A stretch of DNA of 64,000 nt from Psychrobacter submarinus (GCF_904846685.1 NZ_CAJHBQ010000003.1:124001-188000); one strand, 5' to 3'. Shown: positions 1-9,781, counted from the stretch's first letter. The notes: generated by a model from the sequence alone, not told the origin. A program made the numbers and translations.

Positions 1-377
1 GTACGCGCGCAAACGATACGCGTGTATTGATGAAGTCGCACCTTTATGAGCTGTTAGAGACGCCTGTCATTAGGACGTCGCTGCGTATGAGCTTAGGTCG
101 TCGCGAGTTTGGTAAGCTCAAAAACACTATCATCGATAAGTCGATTAGTGCTACGATGGTACCAATACGCGATCCTGAGCTGAACGAGAGCCGCGCGAGC
201 AAGATTTTTGGTTTATTTCGTGACCGCATCCGCGCTTTAACCCCGCGTGAGTTTCAAAACTTGCTGCGACCTGCCTTTCGAGAGGATGAGCTGACGCTGA
301 TTGTACTTGGCGGTTTGACTGGGTTTTTAGCCGGTTGGCTACACTTAGTATTAGTATTTTTCCCCGCTGTGGGTTAG
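1..377 (+). CDS. DUF445 family membrane protein, C-terminal part
   Basis: The frame is open from base 3 of the window with no start codon before it, so this is the 3' end of a longer gene that begins upstream. The visible ~125 residues end in a block resembling the DUF445 (YheB-like) C-terminus: a 'LTPREFQNLLRPAFREDE' stretch followed by one hydrophobic helix (LTLIVLGGLTGFLAGWL) next to the stop. DUF445 proteins are membrane proteins of unknown function. An in-frame TTG/ATG pair at 27-32 exists but lies in the middle of the homologous region, so I do not take it as the real start. Family assignment rests on recalled motif similarity. Confidence 0.7.
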   Translation, partial: TRANDTRVLMKSHLYELLETPVIRTSLRMSLGRREFGKLKNTIIDKSISATMVPIRDPELNESRASKIFGLFRDRIRALTPREFQNLLRPAFREDELTLIVLGGLTGFLAGWLHLVLVFFPAVG

Positions 378-474
378 GTTTTTTATAGCCAAATACCTCG
401 ATATCCAAAGTAGGCTAAAAGCTGCGATAAATAACGCCCTACTCAAAAGACAATATAACTATATAAGGACTTAT

Positions 475-503
475 TAATCACTGCAGCTATTGAGCAGTGA
501 TTA
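475..503. repeat. 10-bp perfect inverted repeat upstream of ccmF
   Basis: TAATCACTGC (475-484) and GCAGTGATTA (494-503) are perfect complements around a 9-nt loop. No T-run follows on either strand, so it is not a standard intrinsic terminator. It lies 98 bp past the DUF445 stop and 155 bp before ccmF. It could be a regulator site or a hairpin that stabilises an mRNA end; its role is unknown. Confidence 0.45.
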
Positions 504-658
504 AGTCGTTGTAAATTAATAAACCCTATTACCCGCACTACAATAAAGTAGACGACGATGGTATCAAGCAAAACTCACAAATAAGCCGTGAAATATAGCG
601 GGCTTATGCCGCTTATTGGCTTTGAGGTTTTGCGCTAAAGTAAACAAGGTTAGACGGT

Positions 659-2686
659 ATGTTGATCACAGAATTGGGTTATTTTGCCTTGCTTGCCGCT
701 TTTGTGCTGGCAATATTGCAAGTTGTATTACCGACCATTGGCGTTATGCGTCATCAAGTCGCTTGGCAGCGCTTGGCACCAAGTCTAGCTTGGGCGCAGT
801 TTGCCGCTATGATTGTGTCATTTGCCGCGTTGATGGCAGGCTTTTATTACAATGATTTCACTTTGGTCTATGTGGCTCAGCACTCCAATACGTTGCTGCC
901 TTGGTACTATAAGCTATCCGCAACATGGGGCGGGCATGAAGGCTCGCTGCTGCTGTGGATGACTATCATGGCCAGCTGGTGCGCCTTAGTTTCCTACTTT
1001 AGCCGCGGTCTGCCATTATCTATGCGCGCGCGGGTACTCGTGATATTGGCAGCAGTGCAGCTGATGATGCTGGCGATGCTGATCTTTACCTCATCGCCGT
1101 TCGAGCGTACTCTGCCTAACCTGCCGGTAGATGGCGCTGATCTCAATCCCGTACTACAAGACTTTGGTCTGATTATCCATCCGCCTATGCTTTATATGGG
1201 TTATGTCGGTATGGTAGTGCCTTTTGCGTTTTGTATGGCAGCATTATGGGAAGGGCGACTCGATGCGGTATGGACGCGTTGGTCGCGTCCTTGGGCGCTA
1301 GCAGCTTGGGGCTTTTTGACGATTGGTATCGCTCTTGGCTCTTGGTGGGCTTACTACGAGCTTGGCTGGGGCGGCTGGTGGTTTTGGGATCCGGTAGAGA
1401 ATGCCTCGTTTATGCCTTGGCTTGTCGGCTTAGCATTGCTGCATTCATTAGCAGTCACTGAAAAGCGCGGGGTGTTTAAAGCATGGACCATCATGCTGGC
1501 TATTTTCGCCTTTGCCTTAAGTCTCTTGGGTACTTTCCTTGTACGCTCTGGAGTCCTTACCTCAGTGCATTCGTTTGCCGCTGACCCCACTCGTGGTCTG
1601 GTTATCTTAGCTATTCTTGGCATCATCATCGGTGGCGGCCTATTGATGTTTGCGCTGCGCGGTTGGCGCTTGACGGTTGAGAGCCAATATCAGCTGATAT
1701 CGCGCGAATCGTTTTTGGTGATTAATAACGTCATTATCTTGATCTCAACCTTAGTAGTGCTTTTAGGCACGCTATATCCTATCATCGCTGACGCTTTCAA
1801 TTTAGGCCAAGTCTCTGTAGGCCCTCCTTACTTTAACGCTTTGTTTGTTCCGTTAACTTGGCTGCTGCTGATAGCGATGGGCATGGGCTCTAATATCCGC
1901 TGGAAAAAAGACAAGCGGCCTTTATTAGGCGTGGGGATGGTCATCGCGGTCAGTAGTTTAGTGCTCGCAGCGATCATTGCCTACTTTGCTCATCCGTCCT
2001 CGATGCTCAATATCGGTGTGACGTTAGCAGTGAGCTTTTGGGTGCTTTTATGGATGGTGATTGATTTTAGAGATAAAACCAAAAACGCACCTAGTCTCTT
2101 TAAAGGTCTGCGTCAGCTGCGGCTGAGCTATTGGGGACAGCAAGTCGCCCATATCGGTGTGCTGATAGCGGTAATTGGGGTGGCGTTTACGACCAGTCTG
2201 AGCATCGAGCGCGATGTCGCGATGGCTGAAGGTGATACTGTCAATGTCCAAGGCTACGACTTTAATTTAGTGGACTTTCAAGAGATCAAAGCGAGTAACT
2301 TTGATGCCACACAAGCAACAGTGGCTGTCAGCAAAGACGGCCGAGCAGTGGCGACACTGACGCCAGAAAAGCGCACGTATATTATCAGTACCATGCCGAC
2401 CACCGAGGCGGCGATTGATCCCAGCTTAATGCGTGATGTCTATGTAGCGCTTGGCGAGCCTATCGCTGAGGGCAGTAACGAATGGGCGTTACGTATCTAT
2501 GTTAAGCCGCTGATTCGCTGGATTTGGCTTGGCGCGATTATTATGGCTTTAGGCGGGCTGCTGAGTATGCTCGATAAGCGCTACCGTATCAAAAAATCTA
2601 AAGGTGCTTTATTAGAAACCAGTAGTACCGACACCGCGCGTACGGTAGATACGGCAACGCTAGCAGCAAGTGCGAAGGAGAAGTAA
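659..2686 (+). CDS. ccmF: Cytochrome c haem lyase subunit CcmF
   Basis: CcmF takes haem from holo-CcmE and, with CcmH, attaches it to CxxCH motifs of apocytochrome c in the periplasm. The 675-residue protein is an inner-membrane polytopic protein of the usual family length (~650). It carries the tryptophan-rich WWD motif (about residues 236-255, containing GGWWFWDPVENAS) and the family's N-terminal 'WGGHEGSLLLW' block (90-100). Conserved haem-ligand histidines are expected within these loops. The gene opens a tight operon: ccmG starts 2 bp after its stop. No ccmABCDE genes are visible upstream, where a DUF445 gene sits instead. Confidence 0.96.
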   Translation: MLITELGYFALLAAFVLAILQVVLPTIGVMRHQVAWQRLAPSLAWAQFAAMIVSFAALMAGFYYNDFTLVYVAQHSNTLLPWYYKLSATWGGHEGSLLLWMTIMASWCALVSYFSRGLPLSMRARVLVILAAVQLMMLAMLIFTSSPFERTLPNLPVDGADLNPVLQDFGLIIHPPMLYMGYVGMVVPFAFCMAALWEGRLDAVWTRWSRPWALAAWGFLTIGIALGSWWAYYELGWGGWWFWDPVENASFMPWLVGLALLHSLAVTEKRGVFKAWTIMLAIFAFALSLLGTFLVRSGVLTSVHSFAADPTRGLVILAILGIIIGGGLLMFALRGWRLTVESQYQLISRESFLVINNVIILISTLVVLLGTLYPIIADAFNLGQVSVGPPYFNALFVPLTWLLLIAMGMGSNIRWKKDKRPLLGVGMVIAVSSLVLAAIIAYFAHPSSMLNIGVTLAVSFWVLLWMVIDFRDKTKNAPSLFKGLRQLRLSYWGQQVAHIGVLIAVIGVAFTTSLSIERDVAMAEGDTVNVQGYDFNLVDFQEIKASNFDATQATVAVSKDGRAVATLTPEKRTYIISTMPTTEAAIDPSLMRDVYVALGEPIAEGSNEWALRIYVKPLIRWIWLGAIIMALGGLLSMLDKRYRIKKSKGALLETSSTDTARTVDTATLAASAKEK

Positions 2687-2687
2687 G

Positions 2688-3281
2688 ATGAAGAAAAAAC
2701 AGTTAAAAATATGGTTTTTGATTCCGCTGCTGGTATTTATTGGGGTGCTTTATCTGCTAGGCAATCAGCTAGGTAAGCCGACTGAAGTGGTAATGAATAC
2801 TGCGCTTGAGCGCCCAGTACCTGCCTTTGAGCTGCCTTTATTATCAGATACTAGCCGTATTATGACGAACGATAATCTGCCTGATGAGCCTTTTTTGATG
2901 AATGTTTGGGGCTCTTGGTGCCCCACTTGCGTCGTTGAGCATCCTTTTTTGATGGAACTTGAGGAGCGCGGTGTTAATTTGGTTGGCATCAATTATAAAG
3001 ATGAAATTGGTGACGCGCTAAGCTATCTAAACCGCGGCGGCGATCCTTTTTCGATGTCTATTCAAGACTCATCGGGTCAGTTTGCTTTAGATTTGGGTTT
3101 AACGGGCGCGCCTGAGACCTTTATAGTCGATGGTAATGGCATTATTCGTCAGCATATTATTGGTGAGATTAATGAAGCCAACTGGCAAGACCGTATCACT
3201 CCTTGCTTGATGGTACTCAATGAAGCCAATAAGACCAATGCGGTCCCTGAGGCCAGTCAAGTTACGGAGGCCTGTCAATAA
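2688..3281 (+). CDS. ccmG: Thiol:disulfide interchange protein CcmG/DsbE
   Basis: This membrane-anchored periplasmic thioredoxin keeps apocytochrome c cysteines (or CcmH) reduced so haem can be attached. It has an N-terminal signal anchor (residues 8-25), a thioredoxin fold with active site WCPTC (77-81), and the 'GAPETF' cis-proline loop further on. I chose the ATG at 2688 because it follows a GGAG-type ribosome site inside the ccmF 3' end; an in-frame GTG at 2670 would overlap ccmF further and add six charged residues before the anchor. The 197-residue length is slightly above E. coli DsbE (185). Its stop overlaps the ccmH start by one base. Confidence 0.94.
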   Translation: MKKKQLKIWFLIPLLVFIGVLYLLGNQLGKPTEVVMNTALERPVPAFELPLLSDTSRIMTNDNLPDEPFLMNVWGSWCPTCVVEHPFLMELEERGVNLVGINYKDEIGDALSYLNRGGDPFSMSIQDSSGQFALDLGLTGAPETFIVDGNGIIRQHIIGEINEANWQDRITPCLMVLNEANKTNAVPEASQVTEACQ

Positions 3282-3844
3282 TGACTCATATAATTCTGAA
3301 AGCCGCCGGCCTAATGCTCGCTTGTCTGTTTAGCCTATCAAGCTATGCGGCCATTGACGTCTATGATTTTGACTCCACGCAGCAAGAAGCGCAGTATCGC
3401 GGCCTTATCGAAGAGCTGCGTTGCCCAAAATGCCAGAACCAAAACTTGGCAGGCTCTGACGCTCCTATTGCACAAGACCTCAAGCAAAAGACCTTTGACT
3501 TGGTCAAAGAAGGGCGCAGCGATGGTGAGATTCGCAGTTACATGCAAGAGCGCTACGGCGATTTTATCAGCTACAAGCCGCCTGTACGTCCATCGACTTG
3601 GATTCTATGGTTCTTTCCGCCTTTATTGCTAATCGTGCTTATCGGCGGTTGGTTTTGGCAAAGTAAACGCCGACAGGCTGCTGCTCGCGGTCAAAACCGA
3701 GTGAAGGTTGAGAGTACCGCTGCGGCGCTTACTCCAGCAGAAAAAGCAGAACTAGATCGTCTATTATCACGTGCCAGTGATAGTAACAGTACCAGTACTG
3801 ATAGCACCGACCATGATATCTCAAGCCCAGAGGACAAAAAATGA
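3281..3844 (+). CDS. ccmH: Cytochrome c maturation protein CcmH
   Basis: CcmH is the redox partner that prepares the apocytochrome CxxCH thiols for haem ligation by CcmF. The 187-residue protein has a signal peptide (residues 1-23), the diagnostic LRCPKCQNQ motif with Cys48 and Cys51, and one C-terminal transmembrane helix (about 108-125), with a cytoplasmic tail that is unusually long and Ser/Thr/Asp-rich. It is the short CcmH type, with the TPR part encoded separately as ccmI, unlike the fused E. coli protein. The start overlaps the ccmG stop (TAATG), and the stop overlaps ccmI (ATGA), which points to translational coupling. Confidence 0.95.
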   Translation: MTHIILKAAGLMLACLFSLSSYAAIDVYDFDSTQQEAQYRGLIEELRCPKCQNQNLAGSDAPIAQDLKQKTFDLVKEGRSDGEIRSYMQERYGDFISYKPPVRPSTWILWFFPPLLLIVLIGGWFWQSKRRQAAARGQNRVKVESTAAALTPAEKAELDRLLSRASDSNSTSTDSTDHDISSPEDKK

Positions 3845-5121
3845 CCCTATTTTCTACTATCGGCTTATTTATTGCTCTAAGCTTATTTATGGCGCTGATT
3901 TTGGCGGTTATCGCTATTACTCCGTGGCTACGCGCCGCGCGTATCAAATCGAACCCAGTAGACAATCAGCTGCTCGATATCAACGTCGCGGTATTCCGTG
4001 AGCGTTTGGCTGAGCTAAAAAGCGATAAAGACAGCGGAACGATTGACGACAGTCATTATCAAAACCAAAAGCTTGAGCTTGAGCGTCAGTTGTTAGATGC
4101 GCAGCGAGAAGTCACGCCTATGGTTGCGCCAGGCATCAAAAGCCGTCTGATTGTGATGGTTTGGGTGCCAGTATTAGCCGCTATGGCGTATCTGTTGATC
4201 GGCAATCGTACCCCGGTATTCGAGCTATGGACGAGTGAGGACAAAGTCGGTCAAGTCGCTGATGATCTGTTGACCGGTAAAATCGATCAACCGCCTGCTT
4301 GGGCGATTGAAGATGGCAAGCAGCTTATCAGCGCGATGCAGACCAACGTCTATCGCCACGCTGATGACCCAGATCGCTGGATGCGCTTATCAGAGCTGTT
4401 CTTATCACTAGAAGCGACGCCTTCTGCGATAGAAGCGCTGTCTCGAGCTTATCGCTTGTCGCCTGAAAACGAAGAGATTGCGACGAGTTACGCGCAGATT
4501 AGTTTCTTTGCCAATGAAGGCCGGCTTGATGCCAATATTCGTAGAGTATTACAAGACGTACTTGTCAAAAACCCGCAGCACGAAGGCGCGCAAATGCTGA
4601 TGGCCATGGGTGAGGCGCGTAGTAGTAACTTCGATGAAGCGCAAGGCTGGATCAGCCGCTTGCGAAACAGCATTGCTGCGAAGCCTGGCGATCATAGCCG
4701 AGCGCTTGCCAGCTTAGATGAGCTCAGCGCCAATATTAACGCGCAAAAAGCGCAAGTGGCGCAAGGTGTGGATGTTACGGTTGTGGTCAACTCAAGCTTA
4801 TTGCCGCTAGTAAAAGGAGACGATGTGCTCTTTGTGGCGATACGTGATGTCAATGGCGGACCGCCTTTCGCTGCTAAGCGTCTACCCATATCGGTGATTA
4901 AGCAAGGCGAAGCCAATATCAGCTTAAGCGATCTGGACGCTATGATGCCTGAGCGCACTTTAGCCTCAGCTCGCGAGCAAAAGACGCAGCTGGCAGTCAT
5001 TGCTCGTATTAGTCATAGTGGTAATGCAGTTGCTGAATCTGGAGATTTATCCGGTAATCCGGTGGTGATCAGCACCGACCAAAACCAAGTCAATGTCGAG
5101 ATTAATCAGCAAGTACCTTAA
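3841..5121 (+). CDS. ccmI: Cytochrome c biogenesis protein CcmI
   Basis: CcmI is a membrane-bound TPR chaperone that delivers apocytochrome c to the CcmFH haem lyase. The 426-residue protein has two N-terminal membrane segments (about residues 5-28 and 101-120) separated by a cytoplasmic loop with the family's 'VFRERLAELKSDKDSGTID' type sequence, then TPR-like helices (about 165-290) and a C-terminal beta-rich domain like that of the periplasmic part of E. coli CcmH. The start lies within the ATGA overlap with ccmH. It is the last gene of the ccmFGHI operon, followed by a 249-bp spacer before adk. Confidence 0.92.
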   Translation: MTLFSTIGLFIALSLFMALILAVIAITPWLRAARIKSNPVDNQLLDINVAVFRERLAELKSDKDSGTIDDSHYQNQKLELERQLLDAQREVTPMVAPGIKSRLIVMVWVPVLAAMAYLLIGNRTPVFELWTSEDKVGQVADDLLTGKIDQPPAWAIEDGKQLISAMQTNVYRHADDPDRWMRLSELFLSLEATPSAIEALSRAYRLSPENEEIATSYAQISFFANEGRLDANIRRVLQDVLVKNPQHEGAQMLMAMGEARSSNFDEAQGWISRLRNSIAAKPGDHSRALASLDELSANINAQKAQVAQGVDVTVVVNSSLLPLVKGDDVLFVAIRDVNGGPPFAAKRLPISVIKQGEANISLSDLDAMMPERTLASAREQKTQLAVIARISHSGNAVAESGDLSGNPVVISTDQNQVNVEINQQVP

Positions 5122-5334
5122 GATAAATGGTCTTATGGTTAATACTTATGGTTATTACAAACAGCGTGTCAAAGCTCATTATTTTACGAGTCATATTGGC
5201 ACGCAATTGCTTTACATGAACAGTAAAGTCATAGCAACTTTGGCAATATAAGATAAAAAAACTTGAGCTTTATAAACCCACAAGGTAAGGTATGGCTTGC
5301 AATTCACCAATCCCTATGTTTTGTAATTTTTTAG

Positions 5335-6027
<693 letters not shown>

Positions 6028-6066
6028 ACAGCTAGCAATAAGCTCATACTTGCTTATATCAGTGCA

Positions 6067-6110
6067 TAAAAAAACCGCCTAACTTATGAGTTAGGCGGTT
6101 TTTATTTTAC
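6067..6110. terminator. Bidirectional intrinsic terminator between adk and secB
   Basis: The stem AAACCGCCTAAC (6072-6083) pairs with GTTAGGCGGTTT (6090-6101) around a 6-nt loop. An A-tract lies on the left and a T-tract on the right, so it can stop transcription from both adk (plus) and secB (minus). Confidence 0.92.
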
Positions 6111-6147
6111 CGATTAATCGGTTCAAATGAGTCTATTTAATATAGGC

Positions 6148-6600
6148 TTACGCTTTACCTTGTGCGTCTACTTGAGCTTGCTCTTGGCTTTGGGCATAAG
6201 CTTGGTCAAAGTTGACCGGCGCTAGTAGCAACTGCGGGAAGCTACCACGAGTGACGATGTCGCTGATCACTTCACGCGCATAAGGGAACAAGACGTTAGG
6301 GCAGTACGCGCCTAGGATTTGTCCGATTTGGTCTTCTGGAATATCTTTTAATAAGAAAATACCGGCTTGGTGTACTTCGGCGATAAACGCTGGTGCTTCT
6401 GCGTTTTTGGCATTGACACTAACGGTTAGAGTCACTTGATAATGGTCGTCGTCTAACTTCTCAGCATTGCTTGATAGGTTGATATCTAGCTCTGGGTTCC
6501 ACTCTTTGGTAAATACATCAGCGCCAGGTACTTCAAGCGACATATCTTTGACATAAATGCGCTCTAACGCCAGTTGGGGTTGTGCTTGTTCTTCAGCCAT
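6148..6600 (-). CDS. secB: Protein-export chaperone SecB
   Basis: SecB is a cytosolic tetrameric chaperone that holds preproteins unfolded and passes them to SecA. The 150-residue protein matches the family in length and carries conserved segments '[11 protein letters not shown]' near the N-terminus, 'EVHQAGIF' in the middle and '[15 protein letters not shown]' with '[14 protein letters not shown]' at the end. It lies 58 bp downstream of grxC on the same strand, an arrangement common in proteobacteria. It ends at the shared terminator with adk. Confidence 0.97.
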   Translation of the reverse strand: MAEEQAQPQLALERIYVKDMSLEVPGADVFTKEWNPELDINLSSNAEKLDDDHYQVTLTVSVNAKNAEAPAFIAEVHQAGIFLLKDIPEDQIGQILGAYCPNVLFPYAREVISDIVTRGSFPQLLLAPVNFDQAYAQSQEQAQVDAQGKA

Positions 6601-6658
6601 GCTATTTCCTCTAAGAATTAATAAATTAATCGTTCAAAATAATGCGAAGTTATGCCGT

Positions 6659-6922
6659 TTAACCTGCTAATAGCTCATCAAGCTTGCCTTGCTGATTAAA
6701 TTGATTAAGCTCATCAAAGCCGCCAATAAAAGTATCACCCACAAAGATCTGTGGTACGGTGCGGTAATTATTGGTTTTTTGCATCAAAGCGCGGCGCTCA
6801 TCGCTGCTGATATCATGCATACCAATCTCTTCATAGTCGACGCCTTTAGATTGTAATAATTGTTTGGCGTTTGTGCAATAGGGGCAGATTGGCGTGGTAT
6901 ATACTTTTACAGGAACCGTCAT
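6659..6922 (-). CDS. grxC: Glutaredoxin 3
   Basis: Small glutathione-dependent disulfide reductase, 87 residues, with the dithiol active site CPYC (residues 13-16), the cis-proline 'TVPQIF' and the glutathione-binding 'GGFDELN' motif. It probably forms a unit with secB, which starts 58 bp downstream. It is separated from the upstream rhodanese gene by a strong terminator, so it likely has its own promoter in 6923-7090. Confidence 0.96.
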   Translation of the reverse strand: MTVPVKVYTTPICPYCTNAKQLLQSKGVDYEEIGMHDISSDERRALMQKTNNYRTVPQIFVGDTFIGGFDELNQFNQQGKLDELLAG

Positions 6923-7093
6923 AATAAATCCTTATTTATAATAAATGAGTCGTTATGATGAATATCAGCTGCCATTACTGAGCAGTGTCGTTTTCATCGT
7001 CTTCAGTTATGAAGTGGGGCTCTCGGGTATAAATTCAAGCAGATAACGATAAATGTAATAAAAGTTCACAATAACCGCGCTTGCTACTTTTGT

Positions 7094-7135
7094 AAAAAAA
7101 GACATCATAGCTTTTTACGATAGCTATGATGTCTT
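7094..7135 (-). terminator. Terminator of the rhodanese gene
   Basis: AAGACATCATAGCT (7099-7112) pairs perfectly with AGCTATGATGTCTT (7122-7135), a 14-bp stem with a 9-nt loop. On the minus strand it is followed by a run of T (the A-run at 7094-7100 on plus). It lies 70 bp past the rhodanese stop. Confidence 0.9.
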
Positions 7136-7205
7136 AATATTTGGCAAATACATAATTGATAAATACAAAGCTTGCTAAACCACAAATTTGTAAGATTGGG
7201 ATCTA

Positions 7206-7658
7206 CTATTTACTGAGCTTCGGCTTAGCTTTGCCTTTTTTGGCTTGCGCATCTTTTGGGCTCACTAATGGCATACCAGCGCCTTGCCAACCGCCAACGC
7301 CGCCTTCTAGACGATAAACGTTGTCTTTGCCGATCATCTGTATCGCCGCACCCGCTTGCACGCCCATATCACAAATGATAATCACAGGCTGCTCGATTGC
7401 GCGGATTTCTTCTATACGATCTTTTATTTCAGTAAAAGGAATATTGCGGCTACCTTGAATATAGCCGGTCTCAAATTTCTTTTTGGTACGAATATCGATC
7501 AATTGCGCATTTTGCGAGTTGACGAGCATCCCAAGCGTGTTAGGAGATATTTTTTTGCCACTACGTTTATTTTCAATGGTAAAAAACAATATAGCTAATA
7601 CCGCCAAAATACCAAATAAAAAAGGGTGATTGCCTACAAATTCAAGCGCACGATCCAC
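7206..7658 (-). CDS. Membrane-anchored rhodanese-like protein (YibN type)
   Basis: Single-pass membrane protein with one cytoplasmic rhodanese domain, a possible sulfurtransferase. The N-terminal helix (HPFLFGILAVLAILFFTI) is followed by the rhodanese fold with 'AQLIDIRTKKKFETGYIQGS' and the active-site loop CDMGVQAG, whose cysteine is present, so it should be catalytically competent. The C-terminus is lysine-rich. I use the GTG at 7658 because GGAGG precedes it by 6 nt; a longer frame reaching 7712 lacks such a site and gives residues unlike the family. It resembles YibN, which in many gammaproteobacteria neighbours grxC and secB, as here. Confidence 0.87.
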   Translation of the reverse strand: MDRALEFVGNHPFLFGILAVLAILFFTIENKRSGKKISPNTLGMLVNSQNAQLIDIRTKKKFETGYIQGSRNIPFTEIKDRIEEIRAIEQPVIIICDMGVQAGAAIQMIGKDNVYRLEGGVGGWQGAGMPLVSPKDAQAKKGKAKPKLSK

Positions 7659-7779
7659 AACAGACCTCCAAAAAATTAGGGCTCTAGCAGACTGCGAATA
7701 CAGCCCAACCATATCGAACCAGGCGCTATTATACCGATAAGACTCGTTATAGTAAACGGCCGATCAGAGCAAACCGGCG

Positions 7780-8883
7780 CTAGTATGGCTTAGTGTCCGC
7801 CTCTTCTCGCAAAGTGACCAGATTCTCAACGCGGCGCTGCAAGACTTCCCCATCTGCTACCGCTTGCCATAGCGCGCAGCCTTTGGAGTTATGAGTATGC
7901 CGACAGTCGCGAAATTGACAATAGCCTGCTAGGGGAGCCAGCTCAATAAAGCCTGAGATAATATCTTCAGGGGTCAGATGCCAGATGCCGTATTCGCGAA
8001 TACCGGGCGTATCAACGATGCCGCCAGCAGTCAAATCATCAGGGTTAAAGGGTAATAGCCGACTGGTCGTCGTGGTGTGCTGACCCAGTTGTGAGTTCTC
8101 AGAGATGACATTGACGCTTTGCGCGGACTCCGGCAGCAGCGCGTTGATAAGGCTACTCTTACCAACACCAGATTGACCGGCGAAAATAACAAGCTTATGA
8201 TCGATATAGCTTTTGAGCTCACCGAGGCCTATTTGCTCGGCGCTCTCAGCGATATTTTCAGGGCAATCAACAGAGGTCAGCACACTCTCATAGCCCAATG
8301 CGGCGTATTGAGTGAGTAGCTCACGGGTGTCAGCATAGTCATCTTGAGCTAATAAGTCTGCTTTATTTAAGACCAGTAGCGGCTTCACACCAGCGTGATG
8401 ACAAACGACTAAATAACGATCAATCAATGAAGGAGCAGCGGCTGGCAGCGGCGCAAAAACAATCGCCAAAATATCGACATTAGCGGCGACAGGTTTGAGC
8501 TTATGGTAACGATCTGGGCGCGAGACTAAAGAGGTGCGCGGCTTGACGGACTCAATACGTCCAAAGCCAGTATTAGAGTCAGCCGTCCAGCGTACTTGAT
8601 CGCCAGCGGCGAGCATCGGCAGGTTGGTGCGTACATGACAGCGCCAAATGTCCCCAAGGGCAAGCTGTTGCCAAAAAGGCTCAGGGTCGTCGGGACCAAT
8701 CTCTGGCGGCTCAGCAACAACGGCCGGTAAGCTGGTGACTTGCACCTCTAGCTGCTTACCGTAGTGCGCCATGACCACACCATCCATCAAGCTATCATCA
8801 ATACTATCTTGACTCTCTAGTTGCTGCTTGTCTATGCGCCGAATCTGTTGTTTGGTGAGTTTGCGTTGCCGAATCAATGCCAT
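7780..8883 (-). CDS. rsgA: Ribosome small-subunit-dependent GTPase RsgA
   Basis: RsgA is a late 30S assembly factor that hydrolyses GTP on the maturing subunit. It is a circularly permuted GTPase: the OB fold comes first, then G4 (NKAD, residues 173-176), then G1/P-loop GQSGVGKS (236-243), and G3 'DTPGIREYG'. The C-terminal zinc-binding cluster follows with CxxxxC-x-H-x(6)-C spacing in 'CQFRDCRHTHNSKGC'. The 367-residue length is typical. It is divergent from orn, sharing a 150-bp spacer; this rsgA/orn pairing is widespread in gammaproteobacteria. Confidence 0.96.
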   Translation of the reverse strand: MALIRQRKLTKQQIRRIDKQQLESQDSIDDSLMDGVVMAHYGKQLEVQVTSLPAVVAEPPEIGPDDPEPFWQQLALGDIWRCHVRTNLPMLAAGDQVRWTADSNTGFGRIESVKPRTSLVSRPDRYHKLKPVAANVDILAIVFAPLPAAAPSLIDRYLVVCHHAGVKPLLVLNKADLLAQDDYADTRELLTQYAALGYESVLTSVDCPENIAESAEQIGLGELKSYIDHKLVIFAGQSGVGKSSLINALLPESAQSVNVISENSQLGQHTTTTSRLLPFNPDDLTAGGIVDTPGIREYGIWHLTPEDIISGFIELAPLAGYCQFRDCRHTHNSKGCALWQAVADGEVLQRRVENLVTLREEADTKPY

Positions 8884-9033
8884 GAGTGCTGCCTATAACG
8901 AAAATATTGCTCAGTGTAGCGCGAAAATTTGCTAACATACAGCTTAAGCTTAACAGGGGTTTTGTAACCTTGTAAACACCGTTGAAGCGAAAGAAATAAC
9001 GAGATATTTTAAACCTTAATAATAGGACGCCTT

Positions 9034-9621
9034 ATGAGTAGCGATGACCATCCCAATAAGATAAAAATTAAGAACCAAGGCAAAAAGGGGCTGGTCTGGA
9101 TAGACCTTGAGATGACTGGGCTCGATACGCTCAATGATGAGATTATCGAGATTGCAACTGTAGTTACTGATGAGGATCTCAATGTGTTAGCTGAGGGGCC
9201 GGTATTTGCGATCAAAATATCGGATCAAAGGCTCAATCAGATGGACGAGTGGAATACTAAGCAGCATGGCCAATCAGGCTTAGTCGATCGGGTGCGCCGT
9301 AGCAAAGTAACACTGGCAGAAGCTGAAGCGGAAACGATTAAGTTTTTGAATAAATGGGTCGATAGTGGTAAGTCGCCGATGTGTGGTAATTCTATCTGCC
9401 AAGATAGACGTTTTTTGGCGCGCCAGATGCCGGAGCTTGAGCGCTTCTTTCACTATCGCAATTTAGATGTGTCGTCGGTAAAAGAGCTGTGCTTTCGCTG
9501 GCGGCCAGACATCTTAAAGAATTTTGAGAAGGGCGGTAGCCATTTAGCGTTAGATGATATTCGCGACTCTATCCGCGAGCTGAAGCACTATCGCCAGCAC
9601 TTTTTTAAGTTGATGGAATAG
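9034..9621 (+). CDS. orn: Oligoribonuclease
   Basis: 3'-5' exonuclease that degrades 2-5 nt RNAs (nanoRNA, pGpG) to mononucleotides. It is a DEDDh exonuclease: D24 and E26 in '[10 protein letters not shown]', a further aspartate in the [12 protein letters not shown] segment, and the C-terminal H/D in '[10 protein letters not shown]'. The protein has 195 residues with a ~17-residue Lys-rich N-terminal extension relative to E. coli Orn (181). The start ATG follows 'aataggacgcctt', a modest ribosome site. Confidence 0.96.
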   Translation: MSSDDHPNKIKIKNQGKKGLVWIDLEMTGLDTLNDEIIEIATVVTDEDLNVLAEGPVFAIKISDQRLNQMDEWNTKQHGQSGLVDRVRRSKVTLAEAEAETIKFLNKWVDSGKSPMCGNSICQDRRFLARQMPELERFFHYRNLDVSSVKELCFRWRPDILKNFEKGGSHLALDDIRDSIRELKHYRQHFFKLME

Positions 9622-9670
9622 TATAGGTTTTAACTTAGCAACTCTATTTTATAGCTATGATAATAAGAAA

Positions 9671-9710
9671 AAACCTCCAAGCCAGCTACTGACTTGGAGG
9701 TTTGTTTTAT
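9671..9710. terminator. Bidirectional terminator between orn and gcvP
   Basis: AAACCTCCAAG (9671-9681) pairs with CTTGGAGGTTT (9693-9703) over an 11-nt loop. An A-tract precedes and T-rich sequence follows, so it can serve both orn and the convergent gcvP. Confidence 0.88.
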
Positions 9711-9721
9711 TCTAAACCGTG

Positions 9722-9781
9722 AAAACTACATATAGTTTTCGATGCCATCTATCATATCAAAAACTACATATAGTTTTCGAT
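9722..9781. repeat. 22-bp direct repeat duplicating the 3' end of gcvP
   Basis: The 22-bp sequence at 9760-9781, covering the last gcvP codons and its stop, is repeated exactly at 9722-9743, 38 bp further downstream in the gcvP direction. The second copy is outside the reading frame and each copy is partly palindromic (AAAACTA-CATA-TAGTTTT). It looks like a local duplication of the gene end. Confidence 0.85.

Noticed and set aside
5196-5210. Sigma-54-like promoter TTGGCACGCAATTGC upstream of adk
   Set aside because: The distance between the GG and GC elements is 9 instead of 10 bp, which sigma-54 rarely tolerates, and adk is not a usual nitrogen-regulated gene.
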